Assembly: GCA_026537415.1 (NCBI GenBank)
Contig: JAFNMF010000029.1
Location: forward strand, 62,001-126,000
Reading direction: 5' to 3'
Source of the DNA: Acetobacteraceae bacterium B3987
GTDB lineage: Bacteria; Pseudomonadota; Alphaproteobacteria; Acetobacterales; Acetobacteraceae
DNA length: 64,000 bases
In this document: positions 26,221 to 33,882 of the stretch, piece after piece
How positions within the stretch are numbered: the stretch's first letter is position 1
Layout: every line of letters starts with the position of its first letter
Made by a program: the position numbers and the translations under genes
Notes under the pieces: model-generated
Told to the model about the DNA's origin: nothing
What the model saw: the letters and a program-made list of their open reading frames with translations, nothing else
The model's database searches: none

Positions 26221-26589
26221 TTACCGTTCACAGATTCCAGAATTTTCAACATAGACAACCAGCCGTTGGTCACTCTGCATCAGAGCAGCTGAATTCCCCT
26301 TCGCATCTGCTGTCAACTGGCGAATATACTGGGCACAAGGGGAGTGAGGACGATGCGCAACGGCCCACAAACCAGCCTTTACCGTTTCGTCAGAAAGCCC
26401 GATGCGGTGCAGATTCTCTTCATCGGTCAGCCGCTCCTGATGACTTTGTGGCTGGTGGCTCTCCACTCTGGCACTATGCAGGGCCTGGGATAAAGTTCCT
26501 TTAACTTCAGGCATATGGCTCAGCTCATCGGCATGAGCCACTCCACCCCATACAGCTAAGGCTGCAACTACAAAAAGAACATGTTTCAT
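26221..26589 (-). CDS. Small secreted two-Cys protein, paralogue of the 27908 gene
   Basis: From ATG 26589 the product has 122 residues with a signal peptide (KHVLFVVAALAVWGGVAHADE). The mature part has RIGLSDETVKAGLWAVAHRPHSPCAQ and ends YVENSGICER. This aligns with RAGLTPDTAQKAVWALNHKPQSSCA and the ending ERNHLCDR of the gene at 27908-28300. Two Cys in matching places suggest one disulfide. The two genes come from a duplication or from repeated acquisition. Function unknown. Confidence 0.7.
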   Translation of the reverse strand: MKHVLFVVAALAVWGGVAHADELSHMPEVKGTLSQALHSARVESHQPQSHQERLTDEENLHRIGLSDETVKAGLWAVAHRPHSPCAQYIRQLTADAKGNSAALMQSDQRLVVYVENSGICER

Positions 26590-26711
26590 AAAGCAAGATT
26601 CCCGCATTATGCCTTATAAGACGGAAACGGTAGCGTATACCGCCTCTCTCTCCAATCCAGCTCCAGCATGTAGAGCTGACAGCCTGACAATTTTGTGGCT
26701 GAGTACTCCCC

Positions 26712-27047
26712 TCAGGGCATTTTCATCCCTTCCGGATGCTCGGTGACCGCCTCATCACTGGCCAAATCCGGCTTATAGCAATATTTCGGCACGTTGCCCG
26801 GCCCATCATCAAAATATCTCAGAAGGTGAATAACTGCATCGTAGCAATTACCGCGTCTTTTATTGATCAACACGTCATAAGCGTTATCGGCAATCCGCTT
26901 ATTGGAATAAGCCTTATGCAGGAACTCGTCGGCTTTTGAGGGATCAACCGTAAAAGACCCATCTTCATTCCTCAGATAGACAGCCTCAGCCCGTGCTATG
27001 CTGGAAAAAGCCAATGCCAGAACGACAAACAGCACCAGATGTTTCAT
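26712..27047 (-). CDS. Small secreted protein of unknown function
   Basis: The 111-residue product has a signal peptide (KHLVLFVVLALAFSSIARAEA), so the mature form is about 90 residues and periplasmic or exported. Two Cys (GNCYDA and KYCYKP) could pair. The rest is polar and Asp/Lys-rich. It shares the opening KH-x-LFVV style of signal peptide with its neighbour at 26221 but no clear homology in the mature part. The 216 bases upstream hold no gene I can support. Confidence 0.68.
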   Translation of the reverse strand: MKHLVLFVVLALAFSSIARAEAVYLRNEDGSFTVDPSKADEFLHKAYSNKRIADNAYDVLINKRRGNCYDAVIHLLRYFDDGPGNVPKYCYKPDLASDEAVTEHPEGMKMP

Positions 27048-27263
27048 GTCCCTTATTCCTTTATGGAAAATAACAGCTCCCGCCTCTTTGAAAGCGATTA
27101 CCGAATCTAACAGCTGAACCCTGCGCCATCAGGCTCCATAATGAAAACCACACTCTACAAGCCTGCGGAAGAGCCTATCTCTCCTACTACCTCCTTTCAG
27201 CAATAGGCGTTGCGCAATTATCTCTATGTCCGGCAGCGACAATGAAGAGAAACTGTTTCATGG

Positions 27264-27665
27264 TCACCGAGAGAAAAACTGATTCAGAACCTTCAATAGG
27301 CCCTCTGCTGTCATAACATCACAATGAGATGCTGCACTGCCCCCGCCTTGCCCTCCTCCCTCTTCATAAGAGATTTCAACAGTATCGCTCATAGCTTTCT
27401 GATAAGCCATCCAGGCGACAATAGCCTTCTTAAGTGCCGCTCTCGCTTGAGGACCTTCTACCCTAACAATTTCTGCAACTCTGTTGCTGAGAGCACGGTT
27501 AATCTGGCTCGTTTGGCGGGCATTGATATCATGCTCTTGTTGATCTGTAGCCTGCATCGCCTGCATAAGACGTTCGATCTGATCGTTAACCTCATCAGCT
27601 TGCGCAGCAAAAGGCACACCTGACAACCCAAGTATCAAACTTAGCGTTATCCCTGTTTTCGTCAT
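27264..27665 (-). CDS. Secreted LprI-like (DUF1311-like) protein
   Basis: GAGG six bases before ATG 27665 and a signal peptide (TKTGITLSLILGLSGVPFAAQADE) set the start, giving 133 residues. The mature part is helical and acidic. Its second half, RAALKKAIVAWMAYQKAMSDTVEISYEEGGGQGGG and then HCDVMTAEGLLKVLNQFF, recalls the DUF1311/LprI fold, in which a helix with KxAQxAWxxYRD precedes a Gly-rich loop. LprI proteins have been described as lysozyme inhibitors. The match is by eye and moderate; the usual second Cys is missing. Confidence 0.6.
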   Translation of the reverse strand: MTKTGITLSLILGLSGVPFAAQADEVNDQIERLMQAMQATDQQEHDINARQTSQINRALSNRVAEIVRVEGPQARAALKKAIVAWMAYQKAMSDTVEISYEEGGGQGGGSAASHCDVMTAEGLLKVLNQFFSR

Positions 27666-27804
27666 GATAAGCCTCACTGTATCTTCTCCTTTTTCCCCCC
27701 CCCTAAAAAGGGTTCCACATACAGACGAGGATGAAGCGGGGCACGGTTTTTCACAACACGTGTTCCCCACTTAGCGGGTACCTTTTAAAAAATAACACCA
27801 TAAT

Positions 27805-27822
27805 ACGGTAGTATAATACCGT
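27805..27822. repeat. Inverted repeat at the left edge of the spike relic
   Basis: ACGGTA (27805-27810) and TACCGT (27817-27822) are perfect 6-bp arms around six bases. It overlaps the point where homology to the spike tip begins, so it may mark an old recombination junction or an operator/promoter. Confidence 0.35.
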
Positions 27823-27904
27823 GAAGGCAGGCAGCATCTCGCTCAAGCAACACACGCATGGAGGGGTGCAGTCTGGTGGCAGCAATACCTCTCCGCCAAG
27901 GTAA
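27818..27904 (+). pseudogene. Relic of a second spike tip coding sequence
   Basis: In frame to the stop at 27902-27904 this stretch encodes a peptide beginning TVKAGSISLKQHTHGGVQ and ending SPPR. From the ISLKQH motif on, 14 of 23 residues equal the C-terminus of the spike (25561 end), including the HxH metal-binding pair. An in-frame TAG at 27809 precedes it and there is no start codon of note. The base sequence differs at many third positions, so this is a diverged allele, not a recent copy. Confidence 0.75.
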
Positions 27905-27907
27905 CAC

Positions 27908-28300
27908 TTACCTGTCCAGCATGTTCCTGTCGCACAGATGGTTCCGCTCAATCAGGATGACGTCCGTATCCGGGCTGTAGGCTGTTGCCGGATTGTCTGG
28001 GGCGGCCCGTGCCATCTGAGTAAGGTTCACGATATCGCCCGCTTTTATGGCGCAACTGGACTGCGGCTTGTGGTTCAAGGCCCATACGGCCTTCTGGGCG
28101 GTATCGGGCGTCAGGCCAGCACGGCGCAGGGTGACGAGAGACTCATCGTTTTCCTCGTCCTGAAGCATCTGTGCCTGCTCTTTGCTCATTACTTCGTGGT
28201 ACTCGCCCCTAGCTTTCATGAAGGTGACAAACTCATCTTCCGCCCAAGCCGTCCCTGCCAGCCCGAACATAGCGGCGGCGGTGAGTAGTAGTTTCCTCAT
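27908..28300 (-). CDS. Small secreted two-Cys protein, paralogue of the 26221 gene
   Basis: GGAGG eight bases before ATG 28300 and a signal peptide (RKLLLTAAAMFGLAGTAWAED) define a 130-residue product. The mature part shares RAGLTPDTAQKAVWALNHKPQSSCA and the C-terminal LCDRN with the 26221 gene. Both have exactly two Cys in corresponding positions. The gene lies between the spike relic and gp25 and is transcribed against the late operon. Function unknown. Confidence 0.72.
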   Translation of the reverse strand: MRKLLLTAAAMFGLAGTAWAEDEFVTFMKARGEYHEVMSKEQAQMLQDEENDESLVTLRRAGLTPDTAQKAVWALNHKPQSSCAIKAGDIVNLTQMARAAPDNPATAYSPDTDVILIERNHLCDRNMLDR

Positions 28301-28346
28301 CTCATATTCCTCCCATCCACAGCACGCTACTCCAGAGGATGCCTCC

Positions 28347-28697
28347 ATGAAAACCCTCTCCCTTACCGCCGACTGGGATCTCACAGTAGACAGCACGGGC
28401 AATCTCGTCGTGCTGAGCGACAAGGCCGCCATGCTTCAGGATGTGTGTTCCGCTGCCCGCACATGGCTGGGCGAGGTCATCTACGACACTGGGCAGGGCA
28501 TCCCCTACGACACGGACATTCTCCGCTCGAATGTGGACCTCTCCTTCTATGCCTCGGAGATCGAAGATGCGGCCATGTCCGTGCCGGGTATCGCAGCGGC
28601 GACCTGCCACCTCGCCAATCCCACCAAAGACCGCCAGCTGACCGGCGTCATTCTCGTAACCTTCAGCGATGGAAGCACGGACTATGCCCAGTTCTGA
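28347..28697 (+). CDS. Baseplate wedge protein, gp25/gpW-like
   Basis: AGAGGA seven bases before ATG 28347 sets the start, giving 116 residues; the frame itself is open from 28182. The pattern TADWDLTVDSTGNLVVLSDKAAMLQDVCSAARTWLGEVIYDTGQGIPYDTDIL is that of gp25-like wedge proteins. In related phages this gene directly follows the spike gene; here 2.8 kb of minus-strand genes separates them. It overlaps the next gene. Confidence 0.85.
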   Translation: MKTLSLTADWDLTVDSTGNLVVLSDKAAMLQDVCSAARTWLGEVIYDTGQGIPYDTDILRSNVDLSFYASEIEDAAMSVPGIAAATCHLANPTKDRQLTGVILVTFSDGSTDYAQF

Positions 28698-29910
28698 CGC
28701 CACAACCAATGTCCCGGCTCCCTCCCTTACCGAGGCAGGCTTTGTAGCCCCTTCGGAGCAAGACATCCTTTCCGGCGTTCTGGCCGACATGAACGCTGCC
28801 CTAGGTGGGGGTGCCAACACGGCCCTTTCCACACCACAGGGGCAGATCGCCCTTTCTGAAACTGCCATTCTGGGTGACTTTCTGGGGGCGATGATTGCCG
28901 TCTTCAATGGCGTGGACCCCGCCTCTTCCTCTGGCCGGATGCAAGATGCCATCGGGCGCATCTACTTCATGGAACGCAGGGCCGCCACAGCAACGACCGT
29001 CACGGTGCAGGCCAGCGTGAACGCTCCCGGCCAGACCATCGCAGCGGGAACAGTCGTAGCGCAGGGCAGTGATGGGAACCTCTACATAGCCCCGCAGGCC
29101 GTCACGCTTCCCCAAGCCAGCACGGCCAACTTTGACCTTGCCTGTCAGACAACGGGGGCCATCACATGCCCTGCCAACAGCCTGACGCTCTATCAGGCCG
29201 GGTTAGGGCTGGCCTCACTCGCCAATGCTGCCCCCGGAGCCACAGGGGCCGAAGCCGAAAACCGCACCGACTTTGAAGCACGGCGACAGGCTAGCGTGGC
29301 GGCCAACAGCATCGGGCAGAATGCTTCCCTCATGGGGGCTTTGCTGGAGCTGCCCGGTGTGACTGATGCCTTTGTGACGGACAACCCATCCCCAGCCGAT
29401 GTTGTGCAGCAGGGCGTCACCATCCCGGCATACAGCCAGTATGTCCTTGTCGAAGGGGGCGACCCAGAAGCCATCGGGCAGGCCATCCTTCATAAGAAGC
29501 CACCCGGCATCCCAACCACAGGGGCGCAGAGCATCACCGTGCAGGATACCAACCCCGTCTATGCCGGGAACCAGCCATCCTACAGCTTCAATTATGACCG
29601 ACCGACGCCTGTGGCGGTGCATGTGGTCATGGAGATTGCAGCCTTGGACACGGTGCCATCCAATGCGGCACAGCTCATCCAGCAGGCCATTGTCTCTTAC
29701 CTGACAACCGGGGAAAACCGCATCCGGCTAGGCAAGACCATCTATGCCTCCCGCTTATCCGCCGTGGTGGATGGTCTGGGTGATTGGGCCGAGGTGCTGA
29801 CACTGACCATCGGCACGGATAGCAGCGCAGGACAGAACCGGCTTACCTTGCCGATCAACCAGCTTCCCACCGTGACGCCCGATACAGTCAACGTGAAAGT
29901 GGTTCTATGA
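28669..29910 (+). CDS. Baseplate J/gp47-like wedge protein
   Basis: The 413-residue protein has the J-family layout. The N-terminal helix region includes TPQGQIALSETAILGDFLGAMIAVFNGVDPASSSGRMQDAIGRIYFMERR. The beta domain VNAPGQTIAAGTVVAQGSDGNLYIA and the block ENRTDFEARRQASVAANSIGQNASLMGALLELPGVTDAFVTDN follow. A start at ATG 28684 is also possible. It builds the wedges that hold the fibres. It overlaps the next gene by four bases. Confidence 0.88.
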   Translation: MEARTMPSSDATTNVPAPSLTEAGFVAPSEQDILSGVLADMNAALGGGANTALSTPQGQIALSETAILGDFLGAMIAVFNGVDPASSSGRMQDAIGRIYFMERRAATATTVTVQASVNAPGQTIAAGTVVAQGSDGNLYIAPQAVTLPQASTANFDLACQTTGAITCPANSLTLYQAGLGLASLANAAPGATGAEAENRTDFEARRQASVAANSIGQNASLMGALLELPGVTDAFVTDNPSPADVVQQGVTIPAYSQYVLVEGGDPEAIGQAILHKKPPGIPTTGAQSITVQDTNPVYAGNQPSYSFNYDRPTPVAVHVVMEIAALDTVPSNAAQLIQQAIVSYLTTGENRIRLGKTIYASRLSAVVDGLGDWAEVLTLTIGTDSSAGQNRLTLPINQLPTVTPDTVNVKVVL

Positions 29911-30503
29911 TCGACATTCGGGAAACCATCCTTGCCCAATATGCCAACAGCCCTGCCCTGACCGGCATTATCGAGCGGTTCAATGCAGCGGCGGACCCTC
30001 GCCGAATCATTGATCTATTTCTGCATGATGTCTGGAATCCCCTCACCGCTACCGGATGGGGTCTGGATGTATGGGGCCGGATTGTCGGGGCCGGGCGTGT
30101 CCTGAAGATCGACACCGTTGGTTATTGGGGTTTCTCACAGGGCTACCCTTCATCCCGCACCTTCGGGGAAGGCATCTGGTATTCCGGGCAGGCCGCTGCC
30201 AGCAACTACGCTTTGAGCGATGAAGCCTACCGGCAACTCATCTTCGCCAAGGCGGCGGCCAATATTTCCGATGGCTCCATCGCCGACATCAACCGGATTC
30301 TCATGATCCTGTTTGGCAATAAGGGCCGCTGCTACGTCGCTAATACGAGCGACCATACCATGATGATCGTCTTCTCCTTCCAGCCTACGCCAGTGGATGT
30401 TGCCCTCATCGCCTCCGGCGTTCTGCCTCGCCCTTCCGGGGTGAAGTATCGCTACGCCTTCATCCCTCCCACGGAAAATGATTTCGAGAATGACATCCTA
30501 TGA
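29907..30503 (+). CDS. DUF2612 baseplate protein
   Basis: The 198-residue protein shows the DUF2612 pattern: ILAQYANSPALTGIIERFNAAADPRRIIDLFLHDVWNPLTATGWGLDVWGRIVGAGR, then ALSDEAYRQLIFAKAAANISDGSIADINRILMILFGNKGRCYV. It fills the place of gpI, the wedge-tip protein to which the fibre attaches. Four-base overlaps on both sides tie it to J and the first fibre gene. Confidence 0.87.
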   Translation: MIDIRETILAQYANSPALTGIIERFNAAADPRRIIDLFLHDVWNPLTATGWGLDVWGRIVGAGRVLKIDTVGYWGFSQGYPSSRTFGEGIWYSGQAAASNYALSDEAYRQLIFAKAAANISDGSIADINRILMILFGNKGRCYVANTSDHTMMIVFSFQPTPVDVALIASGVLPRPSGVKYRYAFIPPTENDFENDIL

Positions 30504-31456
30504 AGAGTTCTGATCTCCCCACAAAGATCGCCGTCCCCTTCGCCCAGAATGCAGGCTTGTCCTACCGGCGGGACGTTCCCCTGCAAAGCAGCGATGCCGG
30601 GGCAGCCTCTTTCATGCTGGGCTTCCCGCCGCTGACCTTCCAGCCCACAGGGGCGGGCGGCTCGCCCGTGGATGGGCGGGACATGAATGGCATCCTGTAT
30701 GCGCTTTCCTCCATTGCCCGGTCATGGTGTGCAGGCACTACACTGACCTTCGATCAGAGTTTCGCTCAGGCCGTTGGCGGCTACCCTTTGGGGGCCGTCC
30801 TGCGTTCTGCCACAGATCCAACCATTCTTCTCATCAGCCAGCGGGACGCCAACCAGACAGACCCGGCAGATGATGCAGAAGAAGCCCTCTGGAAGCCCAT
30901 CGGGGCCGGGACCCTTACCTCTGTGGCGCAGTCCCTCGCTGGCAAGGTAAGCCGGACAGGCGACACCATGACGGGCAGCCTGTTCATGACAGGCACCTAC
31001 AGCCTCAATGGCGGCCTTGCGACCGTTCCCATTGGGGCACAGATGGACCAGACACAGATCTATCTCCAGCTGGCAAAAGGGACCGATAATACGATCTCGG
31101 GTACCCTGACCTTCCGGGACAGCAGCGGCGGCTACCATGACGTTCTGACCGTCACCCCTCGGGGCAACATCCTGTCCGTAAGGGGAAACCCCTTCCTTGA
31201 AGTCGGCTCGAACAGCGACCAACCCATGCGGATGGAGGCTTTCACAGCCATTGCCGATAGCGGGCAGCGTGTGACCTTTCCGAAAGGGTTTTCTGGAACA
31301 CCCGTTAGCATCATCGTCAATGCGCTTGAAGCTAACTGGAGCTGTGCGGCGGCTGAAGGCACATGGGCCGCTGATGGCTTCACCATAACCAGCTATGCCA
31401 CCAACACAGCAGGCAGACCCCAAAAGATTTCCGTCATGGCCGTGGGGCCTGTGTGA
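30500..31456 (+). CDS. Tail fibre protein with lectin-like C-terminal tip
   Basis: The 318-residue protein begins with a baseplate-attachment region (DLPTKIAVPFAQNAGLSYRRDVPLQSSDAGAASFMLGFPPLTFQPTGAGGSPVDGRDMNGILYALSSIARSW), common at the N-terminus of such fibres. A shaft with SRTGDTMTGSLFMTG repeats follows. The tip MRMEAFTAIADSGQRVTFPKGFSGTPVSIIVNALEAN is the same kind as in the genes at 31464 and 35465. It likely binds the cell surface first. Confidence 0.8.
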   Translation: MKSSDLPTKIAVPFAQNAGLSYRRDVPLQSSDAGAASFMLGFPPLTFQPTGAGGSPVDGRDMNGILYALSSIARSWCAGTTLTFDQSFAQAVGGYPLGAVLRSATDPTILLISQRDANQTDPADDAEEALWKPIGAGTLTSVAQSLAGKVSRTGDTMTGSLFMTGTYSLNGGLATVPIGAQMDQTQIYLQLAKGTDNTISGTLTFRDSSGGYHDVLTVTPRGNILSVRGNPFLEVGSNSDQPMRMEAFTAIADSGQRVTFPKGFSGTPVSIIVNALEANWSCAAAEGTWAADGFTITSYATNTAGRPQKISVMAVGPV

Positions 31457-31463
31457 GGACAAG

Positions 31464-33470
31464 ATGACAGCCCAAAACACAACGCCTAATTGGCGTTCCT
31501 ACACCACCACCGGCAACCCGGTTGATATTGTTCCGTCCCCTACCGTGGCGAAGGCCATCGGACAAAAGGTTGATGCTCAGAACGGGCAGGCCGAAGGGTT
31601 GGCTCTGGATGGCACCACGACCCTCTCCGGCCTGACAGTGGACCGGGTATTAGGCAGGTTTTCGACCCTGCCTGTAACGGATTTCGGCGTTGTGGATGAC
31701 CCGGACGGCCAGCATGTCGACGACAATACAGCCGCCTACCAGACCGCCCTTGATGCCTGTGCGGGGCAGCATCAGCTTCTGCATCCGGCGGGTCTTTCCG
31801 TTGTGCTGCACAATATCCAGATCACCAAATCGGACACGATCCTGATTCTGGATGGCAGCCTCACCCTTGCCCCCAACAGCAACACGAACTGTCTGGACAT
31901 TTACGCCCCCGGCAAAACGCTTGAGCGCATCTCCATCACGGGGCGGGGTGTCATTGATGGCAATGGCTCCAACCAGCAGGGGGGCCAGACAGCCGTAGCG
32001 GGCGGCATCTGTGCCAACACGCTCAGCCATACAGGCAACACACCGGATGATCCGGCTTCCCCGACACTCATCGACAGCCTTCTGATCTCAGGTATTACGA
32101 TCAGAGACACCTTCAACTGGCCGATTTCGCTAGGTCATATCAGCAACAGCCTTGTTTCCGGGGTAACGCTACTGAATGGCGGGAACTCCCCACAATTCAT
32201 CTGGTCCGCTGATAATTGCTGGTTCAATGATAGCGTATCGGCTGGCCATACGGATGGCGGCTTTGTCTTCTACATGGGATGCCGAAAATGCGGGGCATCC
32301 GGCAATAGTGTCTATGGCAACCATGACGGGATCGGGGTTTATTCCGACGCCTCCAGCCAGCCGGCTAATGATGGAATCATCATTTCCGGCAACCACGTCC
32401 ACGATAACCGAGATAACGGCATCGGCATTACCACAATGGTGCAGACTTCCGCCGCCATCACGCAGCGAAACATTCTGGTTACCGGCAATACCCTGACCAA
32501 CAACAACACGGGTGGCCGCAATGGTGGTGGGTCCATCGGCATTGTAGCTGCCTATGGGGTCAGGGTTTCAGGGAATAGGGTTACGCAGGACGGGTCAACC
32601 ACAACCAGCGGGCAGCCCGTTTACTCGCTCTATGTGTCGGATAGCTGCCAGAACATCGTTATAACGGATAACAGCTTCGAAAATGTAGGAAGCCAGACGA
32701 ACCCCGGAACGGCCATTTACATTAACAAGGCATCTGGCTGTTCCATCCAGAACAACACGATTGCCGATAGTGGTGGGGCTTCTGGTGTAACACGGGCAGG
32801 CATTGGTGGTATCCTCGGGCCACGCTGCATTATGGGTGGGAACATCGCATTAACGCCACTGAGCGGCTCTCTTCTATCCCTGCAATGGCCTGATGATGCG
32901 GTATTTCTGGGACAGCCGGACGGCAATGGCGGGCAGAGAAATAACCTGTCCCTCCTCACCCAGCTTACAGTGGGTGGCGAATACACCTACAACAACCAGA
33001 CCCTTAGTCAGCCGGTTGCAGCTTCAGCATCTGACGGGCTGTTTTCCTTTCAGGCAGTGCGAGGCAGCACGGACGCCCTGACAGGGGGCCGCTTCGTGCT
33101 TCAGACCAAGGCGGGCCTGTACCGGCAGTTTGTCATGTCCGGCGATGGGGCACTGTCAAGCCCGGTTGGCACATTGCTGGCAGGCGACAGAGGGGCCAAC
33201 GGGCTTCCGCTCTATGCCCAGCGGTTCACAGTCCGGGCGGGGCACGGGGACTTTGTGGCCTTCCCACGGGCCTTTGCTACGAACGACGTGTCAGTGTTCG
33301 TGGCTCCGTCCTTTGATGGAACCAACATGCAGCTTGCCGGTTCCTCGACGGTCTCACCCCCTACTCAGTCTGGATTCACGCTTGGGAAATATTGGGTTGG
33401 CGGCGGCGGGGCTAATGTAGCACCGGCTGGGAAAGTAACCATCCTGGCCATAGGCGAGATCTCACCCTGA
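31464..33470 (+). CDS. Tailspike with right-handed parallel beta-helix
   Basis: GAGG five bases before ATG 31464 gives 668 residues. After an N-terminal head, VTDFGVVDDPDGQHVDDNTAAYQTALDAC opens a pectin-lyase-like beta-helix. Its coils include VIDGNGSNQQGG, ISGITIRDTFNWPISLGHISNSLVSGVTLLNGG, ISGNHVHDNRDNGIGI and VTGNTLTNNNTGG. The C-terminal tip (QRFTVRAGHGDFVAFPRAFATNDVSVFVAPSFDGTN) matches that of the 35465 gene. Such spikes usually cut or bind surface polysaccharide. The catalytic residues are not identifiable by eye. Confidence 0.85.
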   Translation: MTAQNTTPNWRSYTTTGNPVDIVPSPTVAKAIGQKVDAQNGQAEGLALDGTTTLSGLTVDRVLGRFSTLPVTDFGVVDDPDGQHVDDNTAAYQTALDACAGQHQLLHPAGLSVVLHNIQITKSDTILILDGSLTLAPNSNTNCLDIYAPGKTLERISITGRGVIDGNGSNQQGGQTAVAGGICANTLSHTGNTPDDPASPTLIDSLLISGITIRDTFNWPISLGHISNSLVSGVTLLNGGNSPQFIWSADNCWFNDSVSAGHTDGGFVFYMGCRKCGASGNSVYGNHDGIGVYSDASSQPANDGIIISGNHVHDNRDNGIGITTMVQTSAAITQRNILVTGNTLTNNNTGGRNGGGSIGIVAAYGVRVSGNRVTQDGSTTTSGQPVYSLYVSDSCQNIVITDNSFENVGSQTNPGTAIYINKASGCSIQNNTIADSGGASGVTRAGIGGILGPRCIMGGNIALTPLSGSLLSLQWPDDAVFLGQPDGNGGQRNNLSLLTQLTVGGEYTYNNQTLSQPVAASASDGLFSFQAVRGSTDALTGGRFVLQTKAGLYRQFVMSGDGALSSPVGTLLAGDRGANGLPLYAQRFTVRAGHGDFVAFPRAFATNDVSVFVAPSFDGTNMQLAGSSTVSPPTQSGFTLGKYWVGGGGANVAPAGKVTILAIGEISP

Positions 33471-33493
33471 CATTATCTGGCTCTCTAACCTTG

Positions 33494-33523
33494 AAACCCT
33501 CCCCCGATCGGGAGGGTTTTTTA
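33494..33523 (+). terminator. Rho-independent terminator after the tailspike
   Basis: A 10-bp perfect stem (33494-33503 with 33510-33519), 6-base loop and T run. It separates the tailspike from the GH32 gene group. Confidence 0.88.
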
Positions 33524-33576
33524 TGGCCACAACCCTCCTCCGTGAGGGGCAAACCACTCCTCACAGGGGAAGGCTG

Positions 33577-33882
33577 ATGCCTTCCATTCTCCAACAATAC
33601 CGAGAGATTTTTGTGACTGACACCATACCAACCGCTCTGGCCTCGCTGAACGGGGCCGGAGGCGTGCGGGCTGGGGACCTTGTGCAGGTTTCTGCACTGA
33701 ATGCCCCCCTGCCCGACAGTGAGGTTACGGGCATCGTGCGTGTGGACGTGTTCGAAACTGACTGGAGCGACTACGGTCGCGCCTGCCAGATGATGCGTCT
33801 ATCCGCTCTGTCCCAGACATTACGCAACTGGGCACGCGAGGCACAACGTGCGTCCCATCAAGCTGCAGGAGTACCATCATGA
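33577..33882 (+). CDS. Small phage protein upstream of the GH32 gene
   Basis: The frame is open from 33523, but a GGGGA sequence before ATG 33577 favours a 101-residue product starting MPSILQQYREIF. The N-terminal half is compact (TALASLNGAGGVRAGDLVQVSALNAPLPDSEVTGIVRVDVFETDWSDYG); the C-terminal half is a basic amphipathic helix. No family recognised. It overlaps the GH32 gene by four bases, so the two are coupled and it may be a chaperone or an adaptor for that enzyme; this is inference. Confidence 0.65.
   Translation: MPSILQQYREIFVTDTIPTALASLNGAGGVRAGDLVQVSALNAPLPDSEVTGIVRVDVFETDWSDYGRACQMMRLSALSQTLRNWAREAQRASHQAAGVPS

Noticed and set aside
30722-31480. 252-codon minus-strand ORF opposite the first tail fibre
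   Set aside because: Cys/Gly/His-rich shadow of the fibre gene.
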